Assembly (NCBI GenBank): GCA_019114265.1
Contig: DXFV01000036.1
Span: forward strand, 27,931-91,930
DNA length: 64,000 nt
Direction: 5' to 3'
From: Anaerofilum faecale
GTDB taxonomy: Bacteria; Bacillota; Clostridia; Oscillospirales; Ruminococcaceae
Shown here: positions 32,106 to 39,674 of the stretch, one piece after another
How positions within the stretch are numbered: position 1 is the first letter of the stretch
Layout: each line of letters starts with the position of its first letter
The notes under the pieces: model-generated
What the model was told of the DNA's origin: nothing
Databases searched by the model: none
Seen by the model: only the letters and a program-made list of their open reading frames with translations
Position numbers and translations under genes: made by a program

Positions 32106-33434
32106 TTACAGAGCCATGTTGCCGTGCTTCTTGGGCAGGCGCTGGGTGCGCTTGGTGGACAGCATGTCCAGCGCGGCGGTCAGGGTGGCGTGCAGGGTGG
32201 CGGAGTCGGCCACGAAGTCGGCCAGGCCGGCGGCCACAGCGGCCTCGGCGGAGCAGGCGGAAGCGGCATACTCGGCGGCCTTGCGCTCGGTATCCTTCAC
32301 GATGTTGGTGCCGGCTTCCAGCTCGTCCTTATACAGGACGGTGGCGGCCACCTTGGGCTCCACGGCGCTGATCACGCAGCCGTTCAGGGCGATGGTGAGG
32401 TCGGCGTTGCACAGGGCGGTGTAGACAGGGCCTACGGCGGTGCCGGCCACGATGGCCACCTTGGCGGTGGTGGCGTCGGCGTAAGTAGCGGCCAGACGGG
32501 CAGCCTCGCGGATGCCGCCGGCCAGGTCCTCGCTGCTGCTCTTGGCAAAGCCCGGGGTGTTGACCAGGGTCACAACGGGGATGCTGAAGGCGTCGCACAG
32601 GCGCACGAAACGGGCGATCTTGGAGACGCTCTCGTGGTCCAGCGCACGGTCGGCGGTGGTGACAACGCCCACAGTGCTGCCGTTCACGGTGCCCAGCGCG
32701 GTGTAGGCGTTCTTGCCGAAGGCGCCGTAGAACTCGAAGTCGCGGCCGTCGTCGATCAGGGCCGCGCCGGCCTTGATGCGGCAGTATTTTCCCATATCCA
32801 GCGCGCTGGCGGGAGGAGCAAAGTCGAACACGGCGGGGCTGGACAGGTTGTTGGAGGGCAGCAGGGCGACCACATCGGCGGCGGCCTTCACAGCCAGCTC
32901 CACGCTCTCGTACACAGTGGTGGCAACGCCCGCCTCGGCGGCGAACGCAGCGCTGCCGGCGCCTTCCACCTTGTCGCCGGCGGCGGCGCTGGTGAAGGGG
33001 GCGGACAGGAACAGCTCGGCTTCTTTGGCCATCAGGCACACATCGGCGCTGGCGGCCTGCACGGCGGCGGTGCCGGCGCACACGCCGGTGACCACGGCCA
33101 CCTGGGGCACAACGCCCGAGAGCTTGGCAATGGCGGCGGTGACGCTGGCGCTGGCGGCCAGAGCGCCCAGGCCTTCCTCCAGCTTTGCGCCCACCGAGTT
33201 GTAGAAGGTGACGACGGGGTTGCCGGTCTTGGCAGCCATATCCAGCACCTTTACGGTCTTTTCGGCGTCTTTGGCGCACACGGCGCTGCCGTCCTGACAG
33301 ACAGCATACACCGGCTGGCCGTTTGCGCTGCCGAACGCGGCGGTCACCGCGCTCTCGTGGAACAGCGTGGTGTATGCGCCTTCGTCGTAGAATGTCGCAA
33401 GGATCTCAGCCTTGCCAAACTTTGTAGAAGCCAT
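32106..33434 (-). CDS. Acyl-CoA carboxyltransferase-like subunit (12S or methylmalonyl-CoA decarboxylase alpha type), short and divergent
   Basis: 442 residues, a crotonase-like carboxyltransferase with N- and C-terminal halves. Recognisable blocks are VVTFYNSVGAKLEEGLGAL (N-half; family members read NDSGGARIQEG), SIPVVTLVNTPGF and a GTAVGPVYTAL oxyanion region (C-half). It is about 70 residues shorter than usual and the first glycine-rich site is altered, so substrate use may differ. I chose ATG 33434, with GCAGGAGGG upstream. It is the first gene of the operon with the biotin carrier and 5S-like genes. The family call is solid; the acyl-CoA substrate is unknown. Confidence 0.8.
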   Translation of the reverse strand: MASTKFGKAEILATFYDEGAYTTLFHESAVTAAFGSANGQPVYAVCQDGSAVCAKDAEKTVKVLDMAAKTGNPVVTFYNSVGAKLEEGLGALAASASVTAAIAKLSGVVPQVAVVTGVCAGTAAVQAASADVCLMAKEAELFLSAPFTSAAAGDKVEGAGSAAFAAEAGVATTVYESVELAVKAAADVVALLPSNNLSSPAVFDFAPPASALDMGKYCRIKAGAALIDDGRDFEFYGAFGKNAYTALGTVNGSTVGVVTTADRALDHESVSKIARFVRLCDAFSIPVVTLVNTPGFAKSSSEDLAGGIREAARLAATYADATTAKVAIVAGTAVGPVYTALCNADLTIALNGCVISAVEPKVAATVLYKDELEAGTNIVKDTERKAAEYAASACSAEAAVAAGLADFVADSATLHATLTAALDMLSTKRTQRLPKKHGNMAL

Positions 33435-33475
33435 GAACAGCCCTCCTGCATTTTGCAAAATTCAAAGTTAAGAAT

Positions 33476-33504
33476 ATTATACTATTTTGACAATTTAATA
33501 ACAA
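33476..33504 (-). promoter_or_regulatory. Promoter of the transcarboxylase-like operon with Rex-like site
   Basis: Minus-strand TTGTTA (33499-33504), 17-bp spacer, TATAAT (33476-33481). The plus-strand sequence 33487-33504, TTGACAATTTAATAACAA, agrees with the clostridial Rex consensus at 11 of 14 fixed positions and covers the -35 and spacer. Confidence 0.65.
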
Positions 33505-33525
33505 GTGGGGAGACCACTTTTTTCG

Positions 33526-33879
33526 CTAAAAATCTTTGCACGAATGGAACAATTTTTTGTTTTCGAGAATATCCGGCCCGTTTTTGAACATCACCTGTTT
33601 CCAATAGGCAAGGCGCGGACTGTCCGGATTGATGCAAAACGACACAGCCCCGCGGTTTTCCCCGGCGGCCACCGCCGCGCGCACCGCGCCGTCCACCAGC
33701 GACGGGTCGGCCAGCTGTTCGTCCAGCACCCAGGTGACGCCGTTTTCCACCTTGTACAGGAAATTGCCCAGATACTGCGGCCCGTCCATGACCACATATC
33801 CTTCCACCGGCCCGGAGAACCGCCCGGCATTGATCTCGTCCAGCACGGCGGGCTGGTCGATGGGGCGCATGGCGATCAT
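33526..33879 (-). CDS. Small protein of unknown function, translationally coupled to rluB
   Basis: 117 residues: MIAMRPIDQPAVLDEIN, then a beta-rich middle (VEGYVVMDGPQYLGNFLYKVENGVTWVL, in two strands) and a C-terminal YWKQVMFKNGP. The pattern faintly resembles the acceptor half of a GNAT acetyltransferase, but no acetyl-CoA loop is visible. GGGAGG lies nine bases upstream of the ATG, and the start overlaps the rluB stop (ATGA). It is the last gene of the 37.9-33.5 kb operon. I do not recognise a family. Confidence 0.72.
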   Translation of the reverse strand: MIAMRPIDQPAVLDEINAGRFSGPVEGYVVMDGPQYLGNFLYKVENGVTWVLDEQLADPSLVDGAVRAAVAAGENRGAVSFCINPDSPRLAYWKQVMFKNGPDILENKKLFHSCKDF

Positions 33880-34700
33880 CGGCGCGCGCCTCCCTTTTTC
33901 TGCTTTGCGCGCACCGGGCGCGGCGCGGCGGCCGCCGCCTGCTGCTGCTGGGTGCGGGCGCGCGCCTTGCCCTTCACGGCGGCGGCGCGCAGGGCGGCCA
34001 CCTCGCTCCGGGTCAGCTCGCGGTACTGGCCCGGCTGGAGCATGCCCAGCTTCACCGCGCCCATCGCGCTGCGGCGCAGGCGGATCACCTCGAGGCCCAC
34101 CGCCTCGCACATGCGGCGGATCTGGCGGTTCTTGCCCTCGCGGATGGTCATCTCCAGCACGGTGCGGCCCGGCTCGTCGGCCACCACCTGGATCACCGCC
34201 GGCTGGGTGGTGGTGCCGTCGTCCAGCGTGACGCCCTGGGTCAATTGCAGCACCTGCTGCTCGGTGGCATGGGGGCGCACCGTCACGCGGTACAGCTTGC
34301 TGACGCCGTGGGACGGATGGGTGAGCAGGTTGGCAAACTCGCCGTCGTTGGTGAACAGCAGCATGCCCTCGCTGTCCTTGTCCAGCCGCCCGATGGGGAA
34401 CACCCGCACCGGCACGTCGCTCACCAGGTCCATCACCGTCTTGCGGCCGCGCTCGTCGCTGGTGGTGGTGATATAGCCGCGCGGCTTATACAGCATGATA
34501 TACATCTTTTCCTGCACGCGGGGGATGTAGACACGCTGGCCGTCCACCGTCAGCAGGTCGCGGGCGGTGTCCATCTTGTCGCCCAGCGACACCGGGCGGC
34601 CGTTCAGCTTGACACGGCCTTCCCGGATGATCTGCTCGGCGGCGCGGCGGCTGCACACGCCCTGCTCGGACAACACTTTCTGGATTCTTACGTCTCTCAT
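33876..34700 (-). CDS. rluB: Ribosomal large-subunit pseudouridine synthase, RluB/RsuA family
   Basis: 274 residues. The S4 RNA-binding domain (about 1-60) starts RIQKVLSEQGVCSRRAAEQII. The catalytic Asp lies in FPIGRLDKDSEGMLLFTN (about 103). The TIREGKNRQIRRM block is the family's C-terminal signature. It makes pseudouridine in rRNA. The last 35 residues are a basic Gln/Ala/Arg tail not found in most relatives. It overlaps ytfJ upstream (ATGA) and the small gene downstream. RluB (scpB-linked in many Firmicutes) is the best guess over RsuA. Confidence 0.9.
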   Translation of the reverse strand: MRDVRIQKVLSEQGVCSRRAAEQIIREGRVKLNGRPVSLGDKMDTARDLLTVDGQRVYIPRVQEKMYIMLYKPRGYITTTSDERGRKTVMDLVSDVPVRVFPIGRLDKDSEGMLLFTNDGEFANLLTHPSHGVSKLYRVTVRPHATEQQVLQLTQGVTLDDGTTTQPAVIQVVADEPGRTVLEMTIREGKNRQIRRMCEAVGLEVIRLRRSAMGAVKLGMLQPGQYRELTRSEVAALRAAAVKGKARARTQQQQAAAAAPRPVRAKQKKGGARR

Positions 34701-35095
34701 TCTGTCTCTCCTGTGGGGGGTTCGGGCTTATCCTTTTTGATAAGGCCGGTGATCTTGTCGAACATTTCCGGCATCAGGCTGAGGGCCCGGTCGATGTTGT
34801 TGGAGGTGTCGGTGAGCTGGATCATGCGCACGTTGGCCCCCGGCTGGATCACCAGGAAGCCCACCGGCGACACCGTCACACCGGCGCTGCTGCCGCCGCC
34901 GAACAGGTCCTTCGCGGTCTTATTGGGCAGGTCGGACCCGCCGGACACAAACCCGAAGGTGATCTTGGACACCGGCAGGATGGTGGTGCCGTCGGGCAGG
35001 TTGATGGGGCTGCCCACCACCGTGTTGGAATCCACCATCTGTTTGATTTTTTCCAGGGTGACGTCCATCAGGCCCCGGATGGGATGCTCTGCCAT
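34697..35095 (-). CDS. ytfJ: YtfJ/GerW-family spore protein homologue
   Basis: 132 residues: MAEHPIRGLMDVTLEKIKQMVDSNTVVG, read in two parts, is the family start, followed by ILPVSKITFGFVSGGSD and GGGSSAGVTVSPVGFLVI, which are the most conserved blocks. YtfJ is made in the forespore of Bacillus and needed for lysozyme-induced germination. Its overlap with rluB (4 bp) and its place next to a DUF2953 gene match the Bacillus ytfI-ytfJ arrangement. It implies a spore-forming ancestry but does not prove sporulation today. Confidence 0.9.
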   Translation of the reverse strand: MAEHPIRGLMDVTLEKIKQMVDSNTVVGSPINLPDGTTILPVSKITFGFVSGGSDLPNKTAKDLFGGGSSAGVTVSPVGFLVIQPGANVRMIQLTDTSNNIDRALSLMPEMFDKITGLIKKDKPEPPTGETE

Positions 35096-35189
35096 CGCAA
35101 ACTCCTCCTTACTGTTCCGATAAAAACGGTTGATTTTTTGCCAATTTCATATACATTGCGTTGGATACCAAAGGATTTATACAGTTCGT

Positions 35190-35930
35190 TCACTGTTCCG
35201 ACCGGCTTTGACGGAAAAACGCCACCGCCGCGGCCAGCAGAAAGACCGGGCTGGCGGCCACCCGCAGCCGGATATGGCCCTGCTGTTTGCAGGCGCCCAG
35301 AAAGTCCGGCGCGAAGTAGAGCCGGCGCAGACGGAACCGGAACAGGTGCGCGGCCAGGGCGCACAAGGCCCCCACCCGGGCGTTCCACTTCCCGGCGGAC
35401 AGGGCGGTGTCGGCGGCGTCCTGCCCCTCTACCGGCCACTCGACCCACAGCGACACCCAGATCCCCTTGCAGGCCACCCGGGCTGCCGCGCCCGCGGCCG
35501 ACAGCGTGTGCAGCAGACGGGAGATCTTTCCCTCGCCGGGCAGTTGCTGCGAAGGCGGCGGTGCGGACGGCGCCGCCGGTGGGGGCGGAGCCGGTTTTGG
35601 GGGTGTGCCGGGCAGCGGCGCCTGCGGGGGCGGCGGGACGGCTGTCTGCGCAGGGGCCGGCTGCGAAGGTGCGGGGGCGGGCTGGGGCGGCTTCTGCGGC
35701 GGCGGGGCAGATTCCTCCTCTTCCCCGCGCTCGGTCAGGCGGCGGAGCCACCAGGGCTTCGGCCACACGCGGACCGGGATGCCCAGGATGTGCACCCGCA
35801 CGCGGGGGGCGTCGGGGCGGTATTCGGCGTCGATCACCACCGGCACCACCAGCAAAAGCAGCAGCAGGACCAGCAGCACCAGCAGCAGAATGCCGATCCC
35901 CTTCAGCACCGCCAGCAGCACGGCGATCAT
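35190..35930 (-). CDS. DUF2953 membrane-anchored protein (YtfI-like)
   Basis: 246 residues. One long N-terminal membrane helix of Leu/Val (about 8-32), a beta segment with VRVHILGIPVRVWPKPWWLR, a 55-residue Pro/Ala-rich linker (80-135), and a C-terminal domain (140-246) with KISRLLHTL and RLRRLYFAPDFLG, as in DUF2953. In Bacillus the same family (YtfI) precedes ytfJ. The function is unknown. The start overlaps the scpB stop by four bases. The Pro linker is longer than I would expect. Confidence 0.82.
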   Translation of the reverse strand: MIAVLLAVLKGIGILLLVLLVLLLLLLVVPVVIDAEYRPDAPRVRVHILGIPVRVWPKPWWLRRLTERGEEEESAPPPQKPPQPAPAPSQPAPAQTAVPPPPQAPLPGTPPKPAPPPPAAPSAPPPSQQLPGEGKISRLLHTLSAAGAAARVACKGIWVSLWVEWPVEGQDAADTALSAGKWNARVGALCALAAHLFRFRLRRLYFAPDFLGACKQQGHIRLRVAASPVFLLAAAVAFFRQSRSEQ

Positions 35931-36517
35931 ATCGCGTCCTCCGGCGGCAGCTCATCCTCGGGGGCGTCCGGGGCGTCGGGCCCGTCGGGGAGGGGCGGCA
36001 GCGGGCTGCTCTCGTCGTGCAGCGGGGGAAGGTCCTCCAGCGAGGACAACCCGAAGGTGCGCAGAAACGCGTCGGTGGTGCCGAAGCCGATGGGGCGGCC
36101 GGGCAGGTCCAGACGGCCCGCCTCCTCCACCAGGCCCTTCTGCATCAGCGTCTGGACCGTGGAGGAGGAGTCCACCCCGCGCACCTGCTCGATGAAGGCG
36201 CGGGAGACCGGCTGGTTGTAGGCGATGATGGCCAGCACCTCCAGCGCCGCCGGCGACAGCGGTGCGTTGCGCTTGACCGCCAGCGCGGCCTGGATATAGG
36301 GGGTGAACTCGCTGCGGGCGGCCATCTGCCAGCGGTCTTCCAGGCGCAGCAGGCAGATGCCGCGGTGCTGGCTGTCGTACTCGGCCTGCAGGGCGGCCAG
36401 CGTCTGCTCGATCACGGCGGGATCGGCCTCCAGCACCTCGGCCAGATGGCGGGCGCTCACCGGGTCGGCGCAGCCGAACAGCAGCGCTTCCACCGCCGCG
36501 CGGTATCGTTTTTCCAT
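35927..36517 (-). CDS. scpB: Segregation and condensation protein B
   Basis: 196 residues. Two winged-helix domains: the first with ALLFGCADPVSARHLAEVL, the second with LEVLAIIAYNQPVSRAFIEQVRGVDSS, the most conserved ScpB block, and GRPIGFGTTDAFLRTFGL. ScpB dimers bind ScpA and the SMC ATPase to hold chromosome arms together. The C-terminal 35 residues are an acidic Pro/Asp/Glu tail. It starts next to the scpA stop, so the two are co-translated. Confidence 0.95.
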   Translation of the reverse strand: MEKRYRAAVEALLFGCADPVSARHLAEVLEADPAVIEQTLAALQAEYDSQHRGICLLRLEDRWQMAARSEFTPYIQAALAVKRNAPLSPAALEVLAIIAYNQPVSRAFIEQVRGVDSSSTVQTLMQKGLVEEAGRLDLPGRPIGFGTTDAFLRTFGLSSLEDLPPLHDESSPLPPLPDGPDAPDAPEDELPPEDAI

Positions 36518-37231
36518 TTATCGTTTCTCCTTTGTGCGGCGCGCCAGCGACAGGCGCTGGTCGTCGTCGATGGTCAGGCGGCCGGCGCGCATCAGCTCCA
36601 GCACGGCCAGGAAGGTGGCCACCGTCTGGCTGCGGCTGCCGCCCGGACGGAACAGCTGCCCCAGGCGGCGCAAACTGCCGGTGACCAGGCCGCGCAGCAC
36701 GAACACCACCCGCGACCCCACCGACACGAACGGCGCGGTGACGATGGGCTCAAACTGGCGCTGGGTGGGCGGACGGCGGGCGATTTTGCGGCCCAGTGCG
36801 CCGCGCAGCGCGTCGCGCAGGATGTAGGGTGGGTGGCGCAGGGTGTAGGTCTGGTCCTGCTCCACCTCCATCGGGCGGCGCACCATATACCCCGCCCCGG
36901 CGGCCCGCTCGCCCAGTGCGGCGGCCACCCGGCGGCACAGGCTGTATTCGATCAGCTCGCCGGTGAGCTCCTGCTTCATCCGCTCGGCCTCCTCGCTTTT
37001 GGGCAGGAGCAGAAAGCTCTTCATCTGCACCAGGCGGGCGGCCATCTCGATGAACTCGCTGGCGATCTCCAGCCGGTTGTCCTGCACGTTGCGGATGATG
37101 GCGGTGTACTGGTCGATCAGGGTGACGATCTCGATCTGGTACAGGTCCATCTTGTTCTTGCTGACCAGATACAGCAGCAGGTCCAGCGGGCCGTCGAACT
37201 GCTCCAGGTGAAAGGTGAGGGTGTTTTCCAT
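36518..37231 (-). CDS. scpA: Segregation and condensation protein A
   Basis: 237 residues, the kleisin of the SMC complex. The N-terminus carries FHLEQFDGPLDLLLYLVSKNKMDLYQIEI, in two pieces, which is the SMC-binding block; the C-terminal winged helix has ATFLAVLELMRAGRL. It bridges SMC heads and binds ScpB, encoded right after. I chose ATG 37231 with AAAAAGGAGGG upstream. It sits 13 bp after the site-2 protease gene in the same operon. Confidence 0.95.
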   Translation of the reverse strand: MENTLTFHLEQFDGPLDLLLYLVSKNKMDLYQIEIVTLIDQYTAIIRNVQDNRLEIASEFIEMAARLVQMKSFLLLPKSEEAERMKQELTGELIEYSLCRRVAAALGERAAGAGYMVRRPMEVEQDQTYTLRHPPYILRDALRGALGRKIARRPPTQRQFEPIVTAPFVSVGSRVVFVLRGLVTGSLRRLGQLFRPGGSRSQTVATFLAVLELMRAGRLTIDDDQRLSLARRTKEKR

Positions 37232-37244
37232 GCGGCCCTCCTTT

Positions 37245-37910
37245 TTATATATAGAAGGTGGTGTAGAGGGTGGATGCAAAGATCCGGTCGATGAAGCCGG
37301 TGGACCAGTCCAGCACGGCGTGCGCGCCCATGTTCAGCCAGGTGAGCGGCCCGTCCAGCAGGCCGCTGAAGGCCAGCACCAGCATGGCGACCATCAGATA
37401 CCGCTCGTAGCGCATCAGGCCGAAGTAGATCCGGCGCGGCAGGAACACCAGCAGGATGCGGCTGCCGTCGAAGGGCGGCACCGGCAGCAGGTTGAACACC
37501 GCCAGCGACACGTTGAGCGAATAGAAGCACTCCAGGAACACCAGCACCCAGACGGCAAAGGTGCTGTAGGAGGCGGTGTATGTCCAGATTTTGGTCAGCA
37601 CCATGCCCAGATATGCCAGCAGCAGGTTGCACACCGGGCCGGCCGCCGCCGAGAGCGCCATATCCCGCCGGGGATGGCGGAACCGCCGCGGGTCGGTGGG
37701 GACCGGCTTGGCCCAGCCCACGCCGATGAGGATCATGCAGACAGCGCCCATCAGATCGAAATGGGCCACGGGATTCAGCGTGAGACGGCCGTAGTTTTTC
37801 GCGGTGGGGTCGCCCAGCTTCCAGGAAACAAATGCGTGCGCCGCCTCGTGGGCCGGGATGATGAGCAGCATGGCCAGCGCGCGCATCAGATAAATGATCG
37901 GTTCGGTCAT
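37245..37910 (-). CDS. Site-2 protease family membrane metalloprotease (M50)
   Basis: 221 residues with about five membrane segments. The zinc motif is HEAAH (residues 21-25), and the third ligand is the Asp in NLLPVPPFDGSRI. This is the compact M50B form seen in many Firmicutes, often located upstream of scpA, as here. It would cut membrane-embedded substrates, but no target is known for this subgroup. It is the first gene of the operon and has a good promoter at 37977-38005. Confidence 0.9.
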   Translation of the reverse strand: MTEPIIYLMRALAMLLIIPAHEAAHAFVSWKLGDPTAKNYGRLTLNPVAHFDLMGAVCMILIGVGWAKPVPTDPRRFRHPRRDMALSAAAGPVCNLLLAYLGMVLTKIWTYTASYSTFAVWVLVFLECFYSLNVSLAVFNLLPVPPFDGSRILLVFLPRRIYFGLMRYERYLMVAMLVLAFSGLLDGPLTWLNMGAHAVLDWSTGFIDRIFASTLYTTFYI

Positions 37911-37976
37911 CGAACGCCTCCGGAACAGCGCGGGCAGACGCCGCGCGGATTTGCCGTTTTACAGGCATATAGCATT

Positions 37977-38005
37977 ATTATAGCGGTTTTGCGCCCTGAG
38001 CACAA
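37977..38005 (-). promoter_or_regulatory. Promoter of the site-2 protease/scpAB operon
   Basis: Minus-strand TTGTGC (38000-38005), 17-bp spacer, TATAAT (37977-37982), about 65 bp before the start. Confidence 0.7.
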
Positions 38006-38108
38006 GCCGCCCTTTCCCCGCGGCGGCCAAAACTTTTTGGACGGGGTGCACAAAACCGTTTAAAACCGCAGAAAATGCCGGATGGAAAAAGATTTTTTCA
38101 AAAAGCCC

Positions 38109-38137
38109 TTGCATTTTCTCCAAAGGTTTGCTATTAT
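38109..38137 (+). promoter_or_regulatory. rpmB promoter
   Basis: TTGCAT (38109-38114), 17-bp spacer, TATTAT (38132-38137), 35 bp before the ATG. It diverges from the scpAB operon. Confidence 0.75.
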
Positions 38138-38172
38138 AGATGAGCAACTTATGAATGGAGGAGGTGCAGCAA

Positions 38173-38361
38173 ATGGCAAAGTGTGATTGTTGTGGCAAAG
38201 GCGTGACCTTTGGCATCAAGGTTTCCCATTCTCATCGGCGGTCCAACCGCAGCTGGAAGCCCAATGTCAAGCGCGTTAAGGCTATCGTAGACGGTTCTCC
38301 CAAGTATATCTACGCCTGCACCCGTTGCCTGCGCTCTGGTAAGGTTACCCGCGCTCTGTAA
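38173..38361 (+). CDS. rpmB: 50S ribosomal protein L28, zinc-binding type
   Basis: 62 residues. Begins MAKCDCCGKGVTFG and has a second pair CTRCL, together a zinc ribbon, so this is the zinc-binding (C+) version. HSHRRSNRSWKPN is the conserved L28 block. I chose ATG 38173 for the GGAGGAGG just upstream. It is a single-gene unit between its own promoter and terminator. Confidence 0.97.
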   Translation: MAKCDCCGKGVTFGIKVSHSHRRSNRSWKPNVKRVKAIVDGSPKYIYACTRCLRSGKVTRAL

Positions 38362-38386
38362 TTTTCAGAAAAGCAACATGCAACTG

Positions 38387-38426
38387 AAGCCGCTGTTCCC
38401 CTTTGGAGGAACGGCGGCTTTTGTTT
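38387..38426 (+). terminator. rpmB terminator
   Basis: AAGCCGCTGTTCC pairs with GGAACGGCGGCTT, then TTGTTTT. Confidence 0.8.
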
Positions 38427-38503
38427 TGCGCAGAAAAAAGAAACGGGCAAAGCGCCCGGCGGTGTGCCGGAGGCTTTGCCCGTTTTGTGTTTGGGAACGC
38501 CGG

Positions 38504-38890
38504 TCAGGCTGCGGGGGGCTGTGTCTTTCCTCTGCGCGAAAAGGCGTGGACGCTCCACAGCCAGACCGCCGCGCCCAGCGCCAGCAGCACGCCCAGCGCG
38601 CCGCACAGCACCAGCGCGATCGTCCCCAGCCCCAGCCGGATCGGACCGCGCAGCCGGATGAGGATGCGCAGCATCTGCTCCAGCAGCGGCTGGCGGGTGG
38701 CGGCGCGGAACTCGTCCCGCCAGCTCTCGGACAGATGCCGGATGCCGGCCTCGATCTCCCCGGTGTGCGGAACGCCGCGCGCGTCCAAGTCCTGCCGCAG
38801 CAGCTCGGCCGCACACAGCTGTGCGCCGGAGCCACGATGGGTATTATACCAGCCGGATATACACTTTGGGAAGCCCACAAATTTTGCCAT
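38504..38890 (-). CDS. Small membrane protein of unknown function
   Basis: About 128 residues from ATG 38890. The middle is a charged helix (RHLSESWRDEFRAATRQPLLEQMLRILIRLR), broken by one turn, followed by a single membrane helix (IALVLCGALGVLLALGAAVWLW) and a short basic tail. The N-terminus is doubtful because no good ribosome binding site precedes it; a later start is possible. It follows the phosphatase gene by about 25 bp on the same strand and may belong to that operon. No family is recognised. Confidence 0.5.
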   Translation of the reverse strand: MAKFVGFPKCISGWYNTHRGSGAQLCAAELLRQDLDARGVPHTGEIEAGIRHLSESWRDEFRAATRQPLLEQMLRILIRLRGPIRLGLGTIALVLCGALGVLLALGAAVWLWSVHAFSRRGKTQPPAA

Positions 38891-38914
38891 CAAACTTCGC
38901 TGTACTGTTATTTT

Positions 38915-39652
38915 TTACCATCCAAAGCCTGCCAGCAGGCCGTGTGCGGGCGCTTTTGGGGGCGCTGTGTGCGGCCCCAGCAGCGCGGCGGCGGTGTGTT
39001 CGATCCGCCCCATCCGCCGTGCGCCCAGACGGCGCGCCGCCTCGCCCATGCGGGGAGGACGCCGGGACGGCGAATGCGCGTCGCTGCCCAGCGCCTGCGC
39101 CAGGCCCCGCCGCAGCATCCGGCGGGAGGCTTTTCCCACCTCGTCGGCCCGCACCACATTGGAGGCGGTGACATGCGCATAGCAGCCCAGGCGCACCAGG
39201 CGTTCCAGACGCGAAAAGTCGGACCGGAAGTAGGAATACCGCTCCACATGCGCCAGCAGCGGGCGGATGCCGCCGGCCAGCAGCTCGTCCAGCACGCTCT
39301 CGGCCCAGGGCGGCATCCAGGCGACGGGAAGCTCCACCAGCAGCGTGCGGCTCCCCGCCAGGCACAGCTCATCCAGACGGCCCAGTTCGGGCAGTGTCTC
39401 GCTGATGGCGGCTTCGGCGCCCTCCACCAGCCGGATGCCGTAGGGGGCGGCGGCCGGGAGCAGCTGCTCCAGCGCGGCGGCGCGGCGGGCCAGAAACTCG
39501 TCCGGCGTTTCGCGGCCGGGATAAAAATGCGGGGTGACGCACACGGTGCGCACCCCGTCGGCCTGCTGCATCTTCAGCATGGCGACAGCGTCGGCCAGCG
39601 TTTTGGCCCCGTCGTCGATGCCGGGCAGCAGATGGCTGTGCAGATCGGTCAT
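38915..39652 (-). CDS. PHP-type tyrosine-protein phosphatase, CpsB/YwqE family
   Basis: 245 residues. Begins MTDLHSHLLPGIDDGA, the metal-binding PHP start, with TPHFYPG, VELP and a late LGSDAHSP block giving the other His and Asp ligands. These enzymes remove phosphate from tyrosine kinases that control capsule or exopolysaccharide synthesis. No capsule genes lie nearby, so its partner is elsewhere or it has another role. It follows the GTPase-nuclease gene by 22 bp and is probably on the same transcript. Confidence 0.9.
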   Translation of the reverse strand: MTDLHSHLLPGIDDGAKTLADAVAMLKMQQADGVRTVCVTPHFYPGRETPDEFLARRAAALEQLLPAAAPYGIRLVEGAEAAISETLPELGRLDELCLAGSRTLLVELPVAWMPPWAESVLDELLAGGIRPLLAHVERYSYFRSDFSRLERLVRLGCYAHVTASNVVRADEVGKASRRMLRRGLAQALGSDAHSPSRRPPRMGEAARRLGARRMGRIEHTAAALLGPHTAPPKAPAHGLLAGFGW

Positions 39653-39674
39653 GGATACGGCCTCCTTTGCAAGG

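Noticed and set aside
30229..33434. Sodium-pumping oxaloacetate decarboxylase operon
   Set aside because: The 5S/OadA-like and biotin carrier genes would fit, but there is no beta (membrane) subunit and a CoA-type carboxyltransferase is present instead.
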